Shown: positions 1-13,054, counted from the first letter of the stretch. The stretch: DNA of 64,000 bases from Liolophura sinensis (GCF_032854445.1 NC_088301.1:21755808-21819807), one strand, 5' to 3'. The notes: generated from the sequence alone by a model not told the origin. Program-made: numbers and translations.

Positions 1-150
1 GTTTCCCTCGGGCTCTGTCAGGTTTCCTTCCACCACAATGCTGGCCGCCGTGGTATGAGTGAAATATTCCTGAGTACGAAAACACCAATCCACTTACGGG
101 TGGAGAGGAAGCCAGCATGAACTGGACTTGAACGCATTGGTGAGAGACTC
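1..150. repeat. Two abutting SINE fragments in opposite orientation
   Basis: Positions 1-90 match the 3' half of the SINE in + orientation. Positions about 91-150 match its middle part (gagaggaagccagcatgaac) in - orientation. Stretch 150-680 holds no gene that I can see. Confidence 0.7.
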
Positions 151-689
151 TTGTATTACTGCAGATTATAAGCAAGCCATGCAGACTATAAGCAGGTCAT
201 ACAGATAACTTAAGATGAGATAAATATAACAGAAAATAACATAGCATAAAACACACATGTTTTTACCTATAAATAATAGTGTCATTAAACATGCAATATA
301 GATTAAAGTTATGAAACAAGAAAGCAGTAAATAATAATCAGACACAGAACATAAAAACTGATCCCCCCCCCCCAAATTACTATACATACGAGTGTATAGA
401 GCAAAACCTGCAACACATTTAGCTTTGTGTGTGGGTTTGGAGTGGTTCAGCGACTCACACGTCGCGCGCTAGTTACTGGTTAACATGTGCTAGGCCGAGG
501 ACAAACATCTTTATGCGAAACGAGCATAAAGGACGAGTTCACCTTTGTGAGGAGAACAAAGGCATCAACGTAAGCAATACTCAAACAGAATAACGCTACA
601 TTTACAGACTGATCTATGGGACATTGCGAAAAGACAAGCTTATAGATTTTATTTATTTATTCAAGAATTTTTTTTACATATATACTATA

Positions 690-830
690 ATGACCGGTTT
701 TACAGGTGGAGGGAGTAGGAGTGTCCGGGGTAAATTACCGATCTTTGGAAAGTTACAGGAAACATTTAGATTTGAACTTGATTTGGCTCTAGAAATATTC
801 ACAAACAAAAAAGTATAGAGAAAACAATGA
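690..830. repeat. Degenerate dispersed repeat
   Basis: A 'ggtggaggga...gtgtccggggt...accgatctttgg' pattern recurs in diverged form at about 13,780 and 16,400, indicating another old interspersed family. Confidence 0.35.
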
Positions 831-930
831 AGTGGTCGAGGGTGGACAAAACACAAGCAAGGAATTGCCTGTCACCATTATGGTTAACACTTATATATCG
901 GTGTTATCAGGACGTAAACATGTGTAGGAC

Positions 931-1135
931 TTGCCAATAACTCACCAAAGGTCAGTGGTTTTTCCAGAGCATTCTGGCTTCCTCCACCCCCATGAAACTG
1001 ACACACCGTCTCGTGTGCAAACTATTCGTAGTACAACCTCTGCTCAGTTTCCTTCCTCCATATTGCTGGTTGCCGTCGCTCAAGTGAAATATTCTCGAGT
1101 ACGGCGTAAAACATCACTCCAATAAAGAAATAAAC
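931..1135 (+). repeat. Diverged SINE copy
   Basis: Recognisable by 'tctggcttcctcc', 'ccatattgctggttgccgtc' and 'gagtacggcgtaaaac'. From 1,136 to about 1,740 I see no gene or clear repeat. Confidence 0.6.
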
Positions 1136-1739
1136 TTGGTAGCTATACTGTGCAATCACTCAATCATGTTTACTAAAGTAAGTGAATCCGTCACTCAAAC
1201 AGGATGCGAAATTACATTTACGGTTCTAGTTATGACCCACTCTGGGAACGAAATAGTTCTTTAACACTTTTCTCCCCAGTGAAACGGAAACACACTTTTA
1301 CTAATCAAAACTGAGGAAAACTTCTCCACATGGGACAAACAAGGCAAGTGGTCTTTGTTTGACTGTTAGACTGCATACACACATGTACAGCCATGCAAGC
1401 GTTGCCACACTTAATTTCACCAATGCCCCCACAAACAGGGTCGTGGGAATCTACAAATTCAAACAACTGAAATGCAAGCGGCTCTAATTCAGTAGACCAA
1501 GGCCCTCACCCGAGTACTTTGTTGAAGTGAATGGCCCATGTTAGGGGATATCAAACAGAGTGACTTGTAGCTGTTTCAGTATCCACACAGACGTAATTAA
1601 CTCAAGGTTTGTCCACCGCTGTATGGTGGATTCACTTCATCATTTTTACCCTGTCATTGTATCATGTTGTGACGAAAATCTTGACTGCCAACCCCAGCAA
1701 GAAACTTCCTCCACTAGAGAGTTTTGATATAAAAAACAT

Positions 1740-3760
1740 CCTTGCTCCGAGTGGCCGGAACCATATATCCCTGAACCTTGTATCCCTGAGCCGTACATCC
1801 TGTACATTTTTGAACCCTATACCTATACTACTTGTATCACTAAACCTTGTATCCTTGAACCTTGCTTGGCTGAAAATAACATGTATATCCACGAGTCTTC
1901 AATAACATTGTATGGCTGAACCTCACATATATGAGCATGTAACCTTATACGGCCGTAAGTGGGAAGGTCTGTCAGCAACCTGCGGATGGTCGTCGGTTTC
2001 CCCGGGCTCTGCCCAGTTCCCTCCCACCATAATGCTGGCCGCCCTCGCATAAGTGAAATATTCTTGAGTACGGCGTAAAACACCAATCAAATCAAATAAA
2101 TAAATCAATAACCTTGTATGGCTGAATCTTACATGCATATCCGTGAGCCTTCAATAACCTTGTATGGCTGAACCTTACATACATATCCGTGAGCATTCAA
2201 TAACCTTGTATGGCTGAATCTTACATGCATATCCGTGAGCCTTCAATAACCTTGTATGCCTGAACCTTACATGCATATCCACGAGCATTCAATAACCTTG
2301 TACGGCTGAACCTTACATACATATCGATGGGCCTTCAATAACCTTGTACGGCTGAACCTTACAGGCATATCCGTGAGCCTTCAATAACCTTGTACGGCTG
2401 AACCTTACATGCATATCCGTGAGCCTTCAATAACCTTGTATGGCTGAACCTTACATGCATATCCGTGAGCCTTCAATAACCTTGTATGGCTGAACCTTAC
2501 ATGCATATCCATGGGCCTTCAATAACCTTATATGTCTGAACCTTACATGCATAACCTTGTACGACTGAACCTTACATACATATCGATGGGCCTTTAATAA
2601 CCTTGTACGGCTGAGCCTTTCATGCGTATCCAAGAGCCTTCAATAACCTTGTAATTCTGAACCTTACACGCGTATCCATGAATCCATGAACCTTTACGGC
2701 TGAACGTTACATGCATATCCATGAACATTCAATAACCTTGTAATTCTGAACCTTACACGCGTATCCATGAATCCATGAACCTTTACGGCTGAACGTTACA
2801 TGCATATCCATGAACATTCAATAACCTTGCATCCCTGAACCATATATCTAACCATATACCCTGTACCACCGAACCTTGTATCACTGAACCTTATAACCCT
2901 GAATTCTATATAACTGAATCTTATATCCCTGCAGCTTGTATCACTGAACCCTACACATATATCCCTTGTGTAATTGAAGCTTATATCACTTCAATAACCT
3001 TGTATGGCTGAACCTTACATGCATATCCGTGAGCCTTCAATAACCTTGTATGGCTGAACCTTACATGCATATCCATGGGCCTTCAATAACCTTATATGTC
3101 TGAACCTTACATGCATAACCTTGTACGACTGAACCTTACATACATATCGATGGGCCTTTAATAACCTTGTACGGCTGAGCCTTTCATGCGTATCCAAGAG
3201 CCTTCAATAACCTTGTAATTCTGAACCTTACACGCGTATCCATGAATCCATGAACCTTTACGGCTGAACGTTACATGCATATCCATGAACATTCAATAAC
3301 CTTGCATCCCTGAACCATATATCTAACCATATACCCTGTACCACCGAACCTTGTATCACTGAACCTTATAACCCTGAATTCTATATAACTGAATCTTATA
3401 TCCCTGCAGCTTGTATCACTGAACCCTACACATATATCCCTTGTGTAATTGAAGCTTATATCACTGAATCTTGTATCTCTGAACCTAATATTACTGAACC
3501 TCATATTACTGAGCTTTGTATCACTGAACCTTGTATCTCTGAACCTAATATTACTGAAGCTTATATCCCTGAACCTTATATTACTGAACCTTATATCACT
3601 GGGCCTTATATTACTGAAGCTTATATTTCTGAACCTTGTATCTATGAACCATGTATATCTAAACCTTGTATTTCTGAACCTCATATCTCTGAGCCTTACA
3701 TCACTGAACCTTATATCACTGAACCTGATATTACTAAGTCTGGACAGGGAGCTTGATTCC
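1740..3760. repeat. Compound minisatellite block
   Basis: The left and right edges are about 15-bp units of the type 'cttgtatcactgaac'. The centre (about 2,100-2,650 and 2,990-3,230) is a longer unit of about 46 bp ('ccttacatgcatatccgtga' plus 'gccttcaataac'). A 564-bp block (2425-2988) is repeated at 2989-3464 in a 475-bp version that lacks one 89-bp internal duplication. Open frames in it are repeat translation, not genes. Confidence 0.9.
1945..2104 (+). repeat. SINE 3' half embedded in the minisatellite
   Basis: Starts at 'acggccgtaagtgggaagg' and runs to a short (aaat)n tail; repeat units flank it on both sides. Confidence 0.8.
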
Positions 3761-4997
3761 TTCTCTCTCACAGCTTGTGGGCCCAAACAATCTGTCGTTC
3801 CTTGATGATCATTTGTTCTCCGCCAATATGGTGTACATCTCTGAAGTTCACTTGTTCGTCAATCACTTGTCAAAGCTTTGTGCTTTATTCCGGGCAATTT
3901 GGTGTCCTCCTTTTATAAAACTGTCATCCAGCCTCGAACAAACGAGAACGGGCTAAAAAGTTAAATCTCCAAAGCTTACTTAGTGGTACTTATAAACGGT
4001 GAAGGAAACTTCAGATCATGTGTGTATTTTTACGTTCTATAACAAATCTCGATTTCAAAGTCGAGTTTCATGCTGTATGATATATTTTTGGATAGTATAT
4101 TCTAGTTGGCATGCAATAAAATCAGTTCGATCTCATTGCAGATGTCCGGTAGTACAGTGAGCTCACCTTTATAACTGAGTACACACATATTTTCCAGATC
4201 TGAAGCACCATACCGGTGACGTGGACTTCGTGCGTCAGTGAAAGGAGACTCATTATCGATAAGGCAATCTAGAGAGGTCATTATCTGATTTCGTCAGCCA
4301 TAAAAACATGGGATGATGCATGTCTACCCAAAATTTCACCCATTATTTGTAATATTTGTAATGAATATTCATTTATTTTAGCTTCTTTGCATTAAAATTA
4401 GAATAAAAAAAATAAACAAACAGAAAAGGGGTTAGTGATTAGATTTGACTTGGTAAGAAGTCAAACAATGAGAGTATATATCCTAATTTTTACGATGAAT
4501 TTTTAGAAATTAGATGAATAGGAGTAACCAGTAGTTGAAATTCAACAAAACCATGTTTCAGAAACGTATTTTTGAATAATATATAAATCAAAATGCATCG
4601 ATGTCTAAAGCAATAAAATAACTGAAAGGTCACAGATTTTGTTATTGTAATGTATAAGTGACAATCTGTTGTACCACCCATCTGTTTCACCTCAGGCTAC
4701 CCTGTCCATTAAATCAAATCAAGGGTTGACTCTTTTCGTATACATTCAGAAACAATTGCCAGACAAGCCTTTGGTAGAGCACCATTCACATTCACAGTGT
4801 AGTCTGTGCCTTAGGGGTGACCTTGGTTTGGCTTTATCCGATCTGCCGCCAGTCAGACCTACACATGACAATAAAAAGTGAATTTAAGTGAAAATATGGA
4901 CGAAAGGAAAATCTAATTGGCTGTACAATACACGAAACAATACTAGTTTACTAAAAGCAAACAAACGGAAATTGACCATATGGCGCATATTTTTTCG
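3761..4997. other. Gene-free upstream region of the protease
   Basis: No convincing exon or RNA gene. 3795-3850 resembles a short dispersed repeat seen reversed at about 5,510-5,590. The rest is AT-rich unique sequence. Confidence 0.5.
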
Positions 4998-5062
4998 TAT
5001 ATAACTGGCATACAAACTCATCCACATTTAACACTCCCAGCTTTAAAACTTAGTGAATCAAG
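4998..5062 (+). promoter_or_regulatory. Candidate TATA-box core promoter and 5'UTR of the protease
   Basis: TATATAA at 4998-5004 lies 59 bp before the ATG. A start about 30 bp downstream of the TATA would give a short leader of about 30 nt. The ATG is preceded by AAG, a fair Kozak context. Placement only; no transcript evidence. Confidence 0.5.
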
Positions 5063-7793
5063 ATGATATCCGGTCTTTTCTTGAGTTGTCTTCTAGCCAT
5101 GGCGGCGGGTAAGTATACATGTGTTTCCGAAATCTGCGAGGCATGTGTAATTTATGAGTATTACATATATGATGTATATATGCCGTATATATGACGTGTA
5201 TATGACATGAGCCTAATTATCTACTTTACCCCTGTATTTCATCGATAGCTATATAATCTAATTTGTCGCTACGCCGTAGATTTGGACAAATCTGAATCCA
5301 GAAAAATAGTCAAAATTGAAACATCGTAAAATACATTCGCACACAATTCAACAGAAAAATTCATGGAAAACAATTTAAATGAGCGTTTCATACAAATACG
5401 TGGATCTGCAAAGACGCAATTAATGAATATTAGTGGACAAGGAATGTGACGGATATATTCCGTAACTCCCACTGTGTGTAAGGCCCTGTTGACATTTAAC
5501 GTTCCTATGGCCTTTGCGCATTTTTACGTTCATTGAAGGCCACTTGTCTTCCACCAACATGGCGTGCAATAAATCTGTGCCATATTCCTTACAGCGCATG
5601 TGCTGCTCTCTAAGCTCGCTTTACCTCCCCCTCATCATTTGACAAGTTTGACCTTTGGAGTCAAGTAGTGCTACACAATAGCCTGATCACGCTAATGCCC
5701 TCTTGCGGGATTATATGTAATCAGTATTCAGCAATAAAATTGTTTCAGGTGTCCAGTGGAATGGTCTTGAACATATGGTTAAAAAATGTATCTGTGTGTA
5801 CCGAGAAGTAATAGAAATTAATAGAAGGTTGATACAGAGCTTTTGTTGTCTCTGACCTGACTTCCTGCCTCATCACCGTGACCCTATCGACCTTGGCGTT
5901 GTTCAAGGTTTCTGTAATAAATTGGCTAGTGGTGGCAGTGATGTAAAACAAAGGTAGAGAGCGGAGCATAGGCTGTATGCATTTGTACGTTACACGTTGG
6001 ATAGTTTATTCCCATGGTTGGTGGTTTTATACTCTTGTTTCCTCTATACCCATAAAACTGACCGTCACCGTGTAGGTGAAAAAAATGGTTGGGTATGGAG
6101 TTAATTATGCAGCAAACAATAAATGGCGCGATAACGGAGATTTCGACCGATCGTCCTATGAGCATTTGTCCACACACATGCGCATACATCACATGAATAA
6201 ATAACATTAGCCTATCTGTCCTGTTCTCCCAGGCTCTGCCCGGTTTCCTCCCACCATAATGCTGGCCGCCGTCGTATAAGTGAAATATTCTTGAATACAG
6301 CATAAAACACCAATCAAATAAACAAATAAATCGATCTATCCTGCTTTGGTACTAATGTTTACTTTTCCTATAAAATTTGTCCGTGGCTGGCATACTTTGT
6401 TTTATGTAAGGGTTTTTTCTCAGCTTAAGGGGAGTAGATCAAGTACTTGTCAGCCTCGTGTCAATATTATGTGACTGGGTAGGACGTTACGGCATGGCTT
6501 TCCAGTGAGGCAGCACCACCATACTATATGTCGTTAAGTTGTCCGGCCTGCCCTAGAAGGAGACATCATAAAGATGTTTGGCCGAAATAATGTTGAAAAC
6601 GAAGTTAAACCCTCAGTTAATTAAAAAACATAAAATAGTGGGCAAACTCTATATTAATTAAATATAAGCGGCGTGAAGGATTTCAAATATTAATCAAATA
6701 TTATAAAAGGGAGAGTTAATCATATGTCAGGTATTCAGGGACAAAGTATCCCAACTATCAATCTTATGGCCGGGAGTCATTTGTACAAGGTCTCGTAACA
6801 TTACAAGCTCTTAACTACCTGGGCGACGTAACGTTTACAGCACTGGTTTTCAGTTTTATTATTTGGCCATAACGCTAAGCGGCTTCGCCGAAGCAAGCGG
6901 GTCTCTGATGTTCTATTTTATTTTTGCCTATACTCCGTGTGTTCCGCCCACGATTTTAAAATTTTCATGTACGATTTATTCACAAGCGAAATAAGATTTC
7001 TCTGATTATAGTATAGAACGCCGTGCTTATAGGAGTATTAGTACTTTGAATATCTATAATTTAATTAATGTCGTTGTTACTATTGTCACAGCTAATCCCG
7101 TCCGTTTGGCCAACGACTCCGTCGTCCCTTACAACAATCACGGCGTTCATCAGGACATTGTGAATGGCGAAAATGCGGATTACGGATTATTCAACTTTAT
7201 CCTGTCACTGGACGAAGGCTATTCTCAGATCTGCGGCGCCACGCTAGTCAGTTCCACCAGAGCCATTACTGCGGCGCATTGTTTAAAAGAAGTAAGGAAA
7301 ATAAGTATAGACCTACATATATATCCTATTTTTTCGAATTTTTAGGACGTATATAAGAAGTGCTAAAAGCAAAGAACTACATTTCACTCTAAGTCTTTTG
7401 GGAAAGTAAAGATATGAATATGTATGTCATTAGATGTACAATCCATGTGAAAAAAGAAACTAAATATTCCTGCTGCAATTACATGTATATTGGTTAAAAA
7501 GAGCAGACCAGGTGTCTTAATTAGAAGAACTAGGGTGTGTGTGTGTGTGTGTGCGTGTGTATGCCATCGCTGAATAAACTTCCGTCGCTTATTTTTCGTT
7601 TACTGACATTCTGACTTTCTCCCTGTGTAACTTGATTGAAAATTAAATTAACGCTTAATTAAATTAACATTTTCATCATGAGGTCTTTTCTTCCACGTCC
7701 ACGTGACTAGAAAACTTTGCCTAAATATATAGTGATGAAGATTCCTCTGCCAAAAGAAATGAAACATGCATGGGTACGCTGTGAAAATTCATA

Positions 7794-7832
<39 letters not shown>

Positions 7833-10521
7833 ATGATAATGTACATGCGTTGCCTTTCAAGTCTGTCCCTTATTAAACCAATGATTGACATTACGCCCTT
7901 CATTTAATAAACCGTCTTGATTTCGGCACGTGCTTAACCCTTTACTGTTCTGACCTTGATCATTTTACAGGGTGAATCTTACTCAGTCGAGGCTGGTCAG
8001 CTCAACTTCAATCGCAACAGCGGACATGAATTGTCAAGAGTGGTGAAAGAATTCATTATGGTAGGAAAATGTTAGCTTTTTATGTATATGTACGTCATGC
8101 ATAGGTTTAACCGCCATTCTGAATTAACTTGACTTAAGACTGTAGAGTTGAAAAAAATGTACACTCGAAGTTTTCTGAAAGTGAACCCAGTTCCCACTGT
8201 CACAGGGAGTTCACTTGTGCATGTCTCTGTGATGCTGTTATTCTGCCTGGTTCTCGTGCCATTTCTATATGGCTACATATTTAAAAGGCCATAGCACAGA
8301 GAGTAAAACCAGAGCAGCGACAATAATGTGATAGTTGACAAATGATCACACCCGCGGATGGACGTGGGTTTCCTCCCGAGGTCTGCCCGGTTTCCTCCCA
8401 CCATAATGCAGTCGTATAACTGAAAAATTCTTGAGTACGGAGAAAACAACAGTCAAATAAATAAATTAATATACCTCATTTAGGGTTGTATTCTAACAGT
8501 GCATGTGAAAACTTAAATGGTAACAAACTACACGCCCCCTTTGCACCAAGGCTTCAGCAGAATTATAGATGAAAAATATGGAGTGAATGAATGTTAGCTG
8601 CAGTATATTAAACATCACTGGTCTCAAATTACCAGCAAACAAACAAAGACAAACTTAAAGTGTCTCGCAACTTAATTCACGACAACTATATTTCGACCTT
8701 GTTGTGCTTTTTTAGGCTTTATCTTGAGAATGAAGTATGTGTGTTACACAAAATAATATCCCAAACAATCACTTCTATTTAGGAAATACATAAAAAGGTA
8801 CTGCAAAACGAAGAGTGTGACTTTAACGAAAATGAAAAAGAATCTGACCCAAAAAATTTCATTTTTGAGGCATATTTTATATTTTTTAATAATTCCTCTC
8901 ATTGGTCGGAAATATTCGGAAGTGACGTCATAGATGAACATACTGGGAACGCGGAACGAGCGTATGGCGCCTCCCAATCGGTCTCTCCACCCAACAATGC
9001 TGTTTTGACAGCTATCACCGTTAATGTCACCACAGCAGGCTGCTTAATTTCCAGACTGACCCATATGGCTTTAGGAAAACTGTAGTTTAAAGCAATTCTT
9101 AAGAACCAAGAAGAAACCTGGGAAGGGTTTTTTGTGGATGTATATGTTATCCACATCATGCACTCCGTATCAAGAAATAGAATCCAAGTTTTTCATGTAT
9201 CCTTTTACCCAATACGCTTGACATTGTAGCATCCTTATTATGATCCGGACGATAACTGGAGAAACGACATTGCAATCTTGAAGTTTGACCCCATCCCATC
9301 CGGTCAATACATCGAGCCGATTCCCATGATCACGGACCCCAACGAAGACCTGACAACAATGAAATGTTGGACAGCTGGCTGGGGGAAAACATCCGGTAGG
9401 TTAAGTTAACTGTAATTCCGCCATTTTTTAAAACAAGAAAGCTTCTTCAAACATTTTACATCTGAAGACAGCTACTTGAAAAAATGTACATATTATATAA
9501 GTTACGGTTTGTTTTAATCGTTTCGCAGGAGGCGGTGATGGCTCGGATGTGTTGCAGTATTCAGAAGTAATTGTGATGACAAACAGCGAGTGTGAGAATC
9601 ATTGGGATGACATTTTCTCCACACAAGTGTGTGTGCAAAATTTCCAGTATGACGTGTCAGTGTGTGGGGTAAGATCATTTTGTTTGCACATGAAATGCAT
9701 TATCCAAATGGTTTGTTTTATTTCTTTTTCCCCCCGATTTCATTACGGCTTAAATATAATTTAGATATCAAATTCTAAATGGAGTTTTTTTCTTGTTTTG
9801 TATCTGTTCGCTTAATAAATAAATAAAATATAATGTAAACAGAAATTATAAGTTTAAAGGCAAAGAACGCACTAGGATGAAGTACATGTCAGATGAAAGA
9901 CCATTTAATATTGCCCGGGAAACTGGTTTGATTTTTTTACGAATATTATTCATCAAATGGACCTTGAAACGAACTATTGATCTGACGTCACTATTGATCT
10001 GACGTCACTATTGATCTGACGTCACTGGAACATCTGGATCTCAACGGACCACCATAGAATCATAAGTTTTAAATGTAATTTAGTTGATTAGAAAAATTCT
10101 AAATAAATCAAACTATTTTCCTGGACAGTGTTTCATAGTCATTCATTTGATAAATACTTTATTCTAGTGTATTCTTTGCCTGTAACAGCACATTTAAACG
10201 TTCTGTTTGCCAATTGGGTTGATTTCTTCTAACAAATGAACGACAAGTTGTCAGTCCGTTGTATTACACATACTTCTTACAGCGCATGGGCGGATCTATA
10301 CTAGCAGATTTTGTATAGAAGTCTTCAACAAGGCCAAAGTATTTAAATATAACATACTGTTGTTACAGGGTGACAGCGGTGGCCCTTTGACCTGCGAAAC
10401 AGCCAATGGCGAGAAACTGGCGGGTGTGACGTCATGGGCCCATGAGGACTGCGAGGGATCGAGCCCAAGTGTGTTTACCAGGGTCTCGGAGTACAAAGAC
10501 TGGATTGCCCAAAACCTTTAA
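5063..10521 (+). CDS. Secreted trypsin-fold (S1 family) serine protease, six exons
   Basis: Exons by my splice calls: 5063-5108, 7092-7291, 7971-8060, 9230-9395, 9529-9668, 10369-10521. All have GT-AG borders and compatible phases (1,0,0,1,0), giving 264 aa. Exon 1 encodes a hydrophobic signal peptide starting MISGLF. The mature N terminus is IVNG (residues 38-41). The triad is His78 in TAAHC, Asp125 in NDIAILKF and Ser217 in GDSGGP. Cysteines fit the S1 disulfides 42-58, 136-201, 168-182 and 191-220 (chymotrypsin numbering). The S1 pocket is Ser189, Ala216, Ser226, so trypsin specificity (Asp189) is excluded; chymotrypsin- or elastase-like cleavage is an inference. The residue before IVNG is Asp, not the usual Arg/Lys, so zymogen activation is unlikely to be tryptic. 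Likely an extracellular or digestive enzyme; no neighbour clarifies its role. Introns carry SINE fragments, microsatellites and a CRE array. Confidence 0.92.
6214..6331 (+). repeat. SINE 3' fragment in protease intron 1
   Basis: Matches from 'ctgcccggtttcctcccacc' to a short A-rich tail. Confidence 0.75.
6440..6620 (+). repeat. Fragment of a second SINE-like family
   Basis: The 'gtgtcaatattatgtgactggg...ccagtgaggcagcac' pattern matches 50,890-50,970 and, more distantly, 23,535-23,640. Confidence 0.45.
7529..7556. repeat. (GT)n microsatellite
   Basis: About 14 GT units with one GC interruption, in protease intron 2. Confidence 0.8.
7790..7833. repeat. (AAAT)n microsatellite
   Basis: About ten AAAT units in protease intron 2. 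No SINE body is attached. Confidence 0.85.
8352..8470 (+). repeat. SINE 3' fragment in protease intron 3
   Basis: 'cgcggatggacgtgggtttc' through 'cttgagtacgg' to an (aaat)n tail, with an internal deletion around 'taatgcagtcg'. Confidence 0.75.
9983..10024 (+). promoter_or_regulatory. Three tandem CRE-type palindromes (TGACGTCA)
   Basis: TGACGTCA occurs at 9983-9990, 10000-10007 and 10017-10024, exactly 17 bp apart, inside three perfect copies of a 17-bp unit. It lies in intron 5 of the serine protease. TGACGTCA is the consensus site of CREB/ATF bZIP factors. Whether it acts as an enhancer or is only a short tandem duplication cannot be told from sequence. Confidence 0.55.
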
Positions 10522-10570
10522 CTTTCTACTCTTCATCTTTTGTATCATCGCCTGCACACGATAATCATTG

Positions 10571-10576
10571 AATAAA
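10571..10576 (+). terminator. Polyadenylation signal of the serine protease
   Basis: AATAAA 50 nt after the stop codon, the first such hexamer downstream of the gene. Confidence 0.6.
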
Positions 10577-13054
10577 TACTGGAAAAGAATGAAGATTCAA
10601 ATACGAATTCTTTTTTTTTTTTAAGGCACATAGAAGGCTTTCGAATTATTGATAGCGTCCACAACCTAACATGAAGTATATGAAAGCAAGCGCATTTTCG
10701 ATAATGGAAGGGAGACAACTACCCTACCTGAGAAAGAAAAGTTCAAATAAGAGAGAGTTACCTCCCATGTAGAGTATTCCATTCCTGGGCTACTCACGAC
10801 TGACCCAGGAAACATTTACAATGGCAAATTAAAAATAAATTTATTATCAAAAACAATCGAAAAAGGGAACAAAGATGACTATATGACGCCCCACGAAAGT
10901 ATACCCATTCCCAGTTGTGTATGAGCTGTGTATATCGATCAAAACAAGTTGCGTCTTTATATGTGCAACCGGTGTGGGGACACAGCTTGGAGTAGAACAC
11001 AGAGGCATGGAAAAGCAGAGGGACGGAAAAGAAACGTACAGACAGATTAGAAATATGGAAATGGAATATAAGAAAAAGTCTTCTATGCCAATACAGTATG
11101 ACACGCCTTCTGCTGAATAATGTCGCATAAACCCGCTTTCGAGAAACAATCGATATATGGAAAGGCAAACGGAAGGAAAGACATGCACAAAGGGTTTTTG
11201 AAATATGAGAAAAATCCCATTTTTCATAACAAAACACAACCCCCTTCCTAAATATACACCCCGTGATAGACAGTGCAGCGGAAACACGAATGGAAGAACG
11301 AATGACGCATACTGTACTGCCCGATCCTAACGATTCTACACGGATCATACCGCCATGATGGGAGGCCCAGGCGCGTATGTTGGCACTATCCTGATTGCAT
11401 CTTACGTGGATCCTGATCGGCCGGTACATGTAATCTTGTTTATACCGTTTTATGGCACTTTACTTTTGTCCACACTCCAGCTTTAAACATGTCACGATGT
11501 ATCTTCAGTCTGCTTGCCTGCTAAGGCTTGCGTGATGACAAGAAAATTATTAGTGAGTGGTTTGTCATTTGCCTAACTGTCACTCATCCAAGTCAGTAAA
11601 AATGTGAGGTAGCTCAGTGCATGACTTTCGAGTGTCGCTTTCCGTTTTCTCGACGGAGTCTATAAGTGTCAGTGGAAAGGTAAAATCGTTACCGTATTTA
11701 GGATGTAAGGTGTGGCCAAAAGCTGTGCTAATGTTACAAATTATCCATTCTTGGTGCCTAAATTATCATGTATAATTTCTGTTATAACTATACACTATAC
11801 TTAGCACTTAATAGCGAATAACTGCGGAAACAGTCAAAACTCAGTCTGCATATTATTAGGATTCTAGGCGAATTAGTAACCACGCCAGGAACTAGACGGT
11901 TTGTGAATGTTCTATAAAAAGGTTGGTGTCGAACAACATGGCCTTTGTTGTAAGCTAGATGAGTTTATGTGTGAATGTTAGTGTATGTCGAAAAACGGAT
12001 CCTACGCCCATCATACGCGGATCCTCCGCCCATAATACGCGAATAGTACACCCATCTTGGCTGTATGATCGGCGTATCTTTCTTTGATATAACGCCCTTC
12101 CAACGTGGATGCTCCTACCCACATCCGTACCAGATATATCGTTAGGATCGAACAGTACTGTACATAAACACACCCAGAAGAGAGGCTGAGAAGATTTAGT
12201 GTACTTTCTTATGTCAGGAAACATCCTTAACTGCATATTAAAAACAAAAACCAAGCGTTTCTTGCATCATCTTTGAAAAGCATAACTGTTCATTTTGTGG
12301 TGTTGCTGACTACTGATCACCTGACGACAGTCCAAAGTGAGCAACAACAAAAAAAAAAATCAAAATTGCCGCAATGTCATTAATTTTATCCAATCAGGCG
12401 GAAGTTATTACCTTAACACCAGAACGCAGCTGATTCCGCTGACGTCACACAAACACGGTTTTGCATGGGTCAGTGTGACGCAACAGTGGCGAAACATGGT
12501 AAAGGTTTCAGCTTAGAGGTTGATTTATGAAGTTCCCTAGCACGTCATAAAGAAATGGCGGTGGTTGTTTAGTCGTGTTTTCATCCTCTCCCGAAATAAC
12601 TACAGTTATATCATATCTTGTTTTTTTTTTCTTCTAAATAAAACAGACGAACAAGCCTGAAAAGTCGATTTTAGAGACGTCAGTTTAATGTACAGTGAGT
12701 AAAAAATTCCAATGATCGGTTTGAAGAAATAATCATTTGTATGCAGAAAACAATGTTTTCACATCGTTCTAATGCAAGCTGCTTCAGTCTTAAATCGTGC
12801 TATTATACCGATATAAAAGATTCATCAAACTCTATTATCAGTCGGGTTTATATGGTTAACATAGTCATGCAAGTGTTCTTATTCCGACTATAGAATAAAT
12901 ATCAAAATGAAACAAAAATATGCCAGTACCAACTATATACATATACAAATCTCGTAATTGCGACAAAAATATTCCCGTAATTATTTTGAGGAAATATTTT
13001 TCTTAGTTACATAAGTAATCACATATCACATATTGGCTCATAAAATCCAGATTG
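10577..13054. other. Intergenic region between protease and MATE copy 1 3' ends
   Basis: No coding exon is supported. It holds a purine-rich stretch (about 10,980-11,120), a pair of inverted repeats (about 11,307 and 12,166) and one TGACGTCA at 12,440. A 211-codon open frame on the - strand (10,794-11,429) overlaps another open frame and matches no family I know. Confidence 0.5.

Noticed and set aside
3271-3786. 171-codon open frame on the - strand with RFSDIRF-type repeats
   Set aside because: It is the translation of the 15-bp minisatellite (length a multiple of 3); no start context or family signal.
10794-11429. 211-codon open frame on the - strand
   Set aside because: Overlapped by another long open frame in a different frame, compositionally odd, no recognised domain, and the opposite strand is purine-rich.
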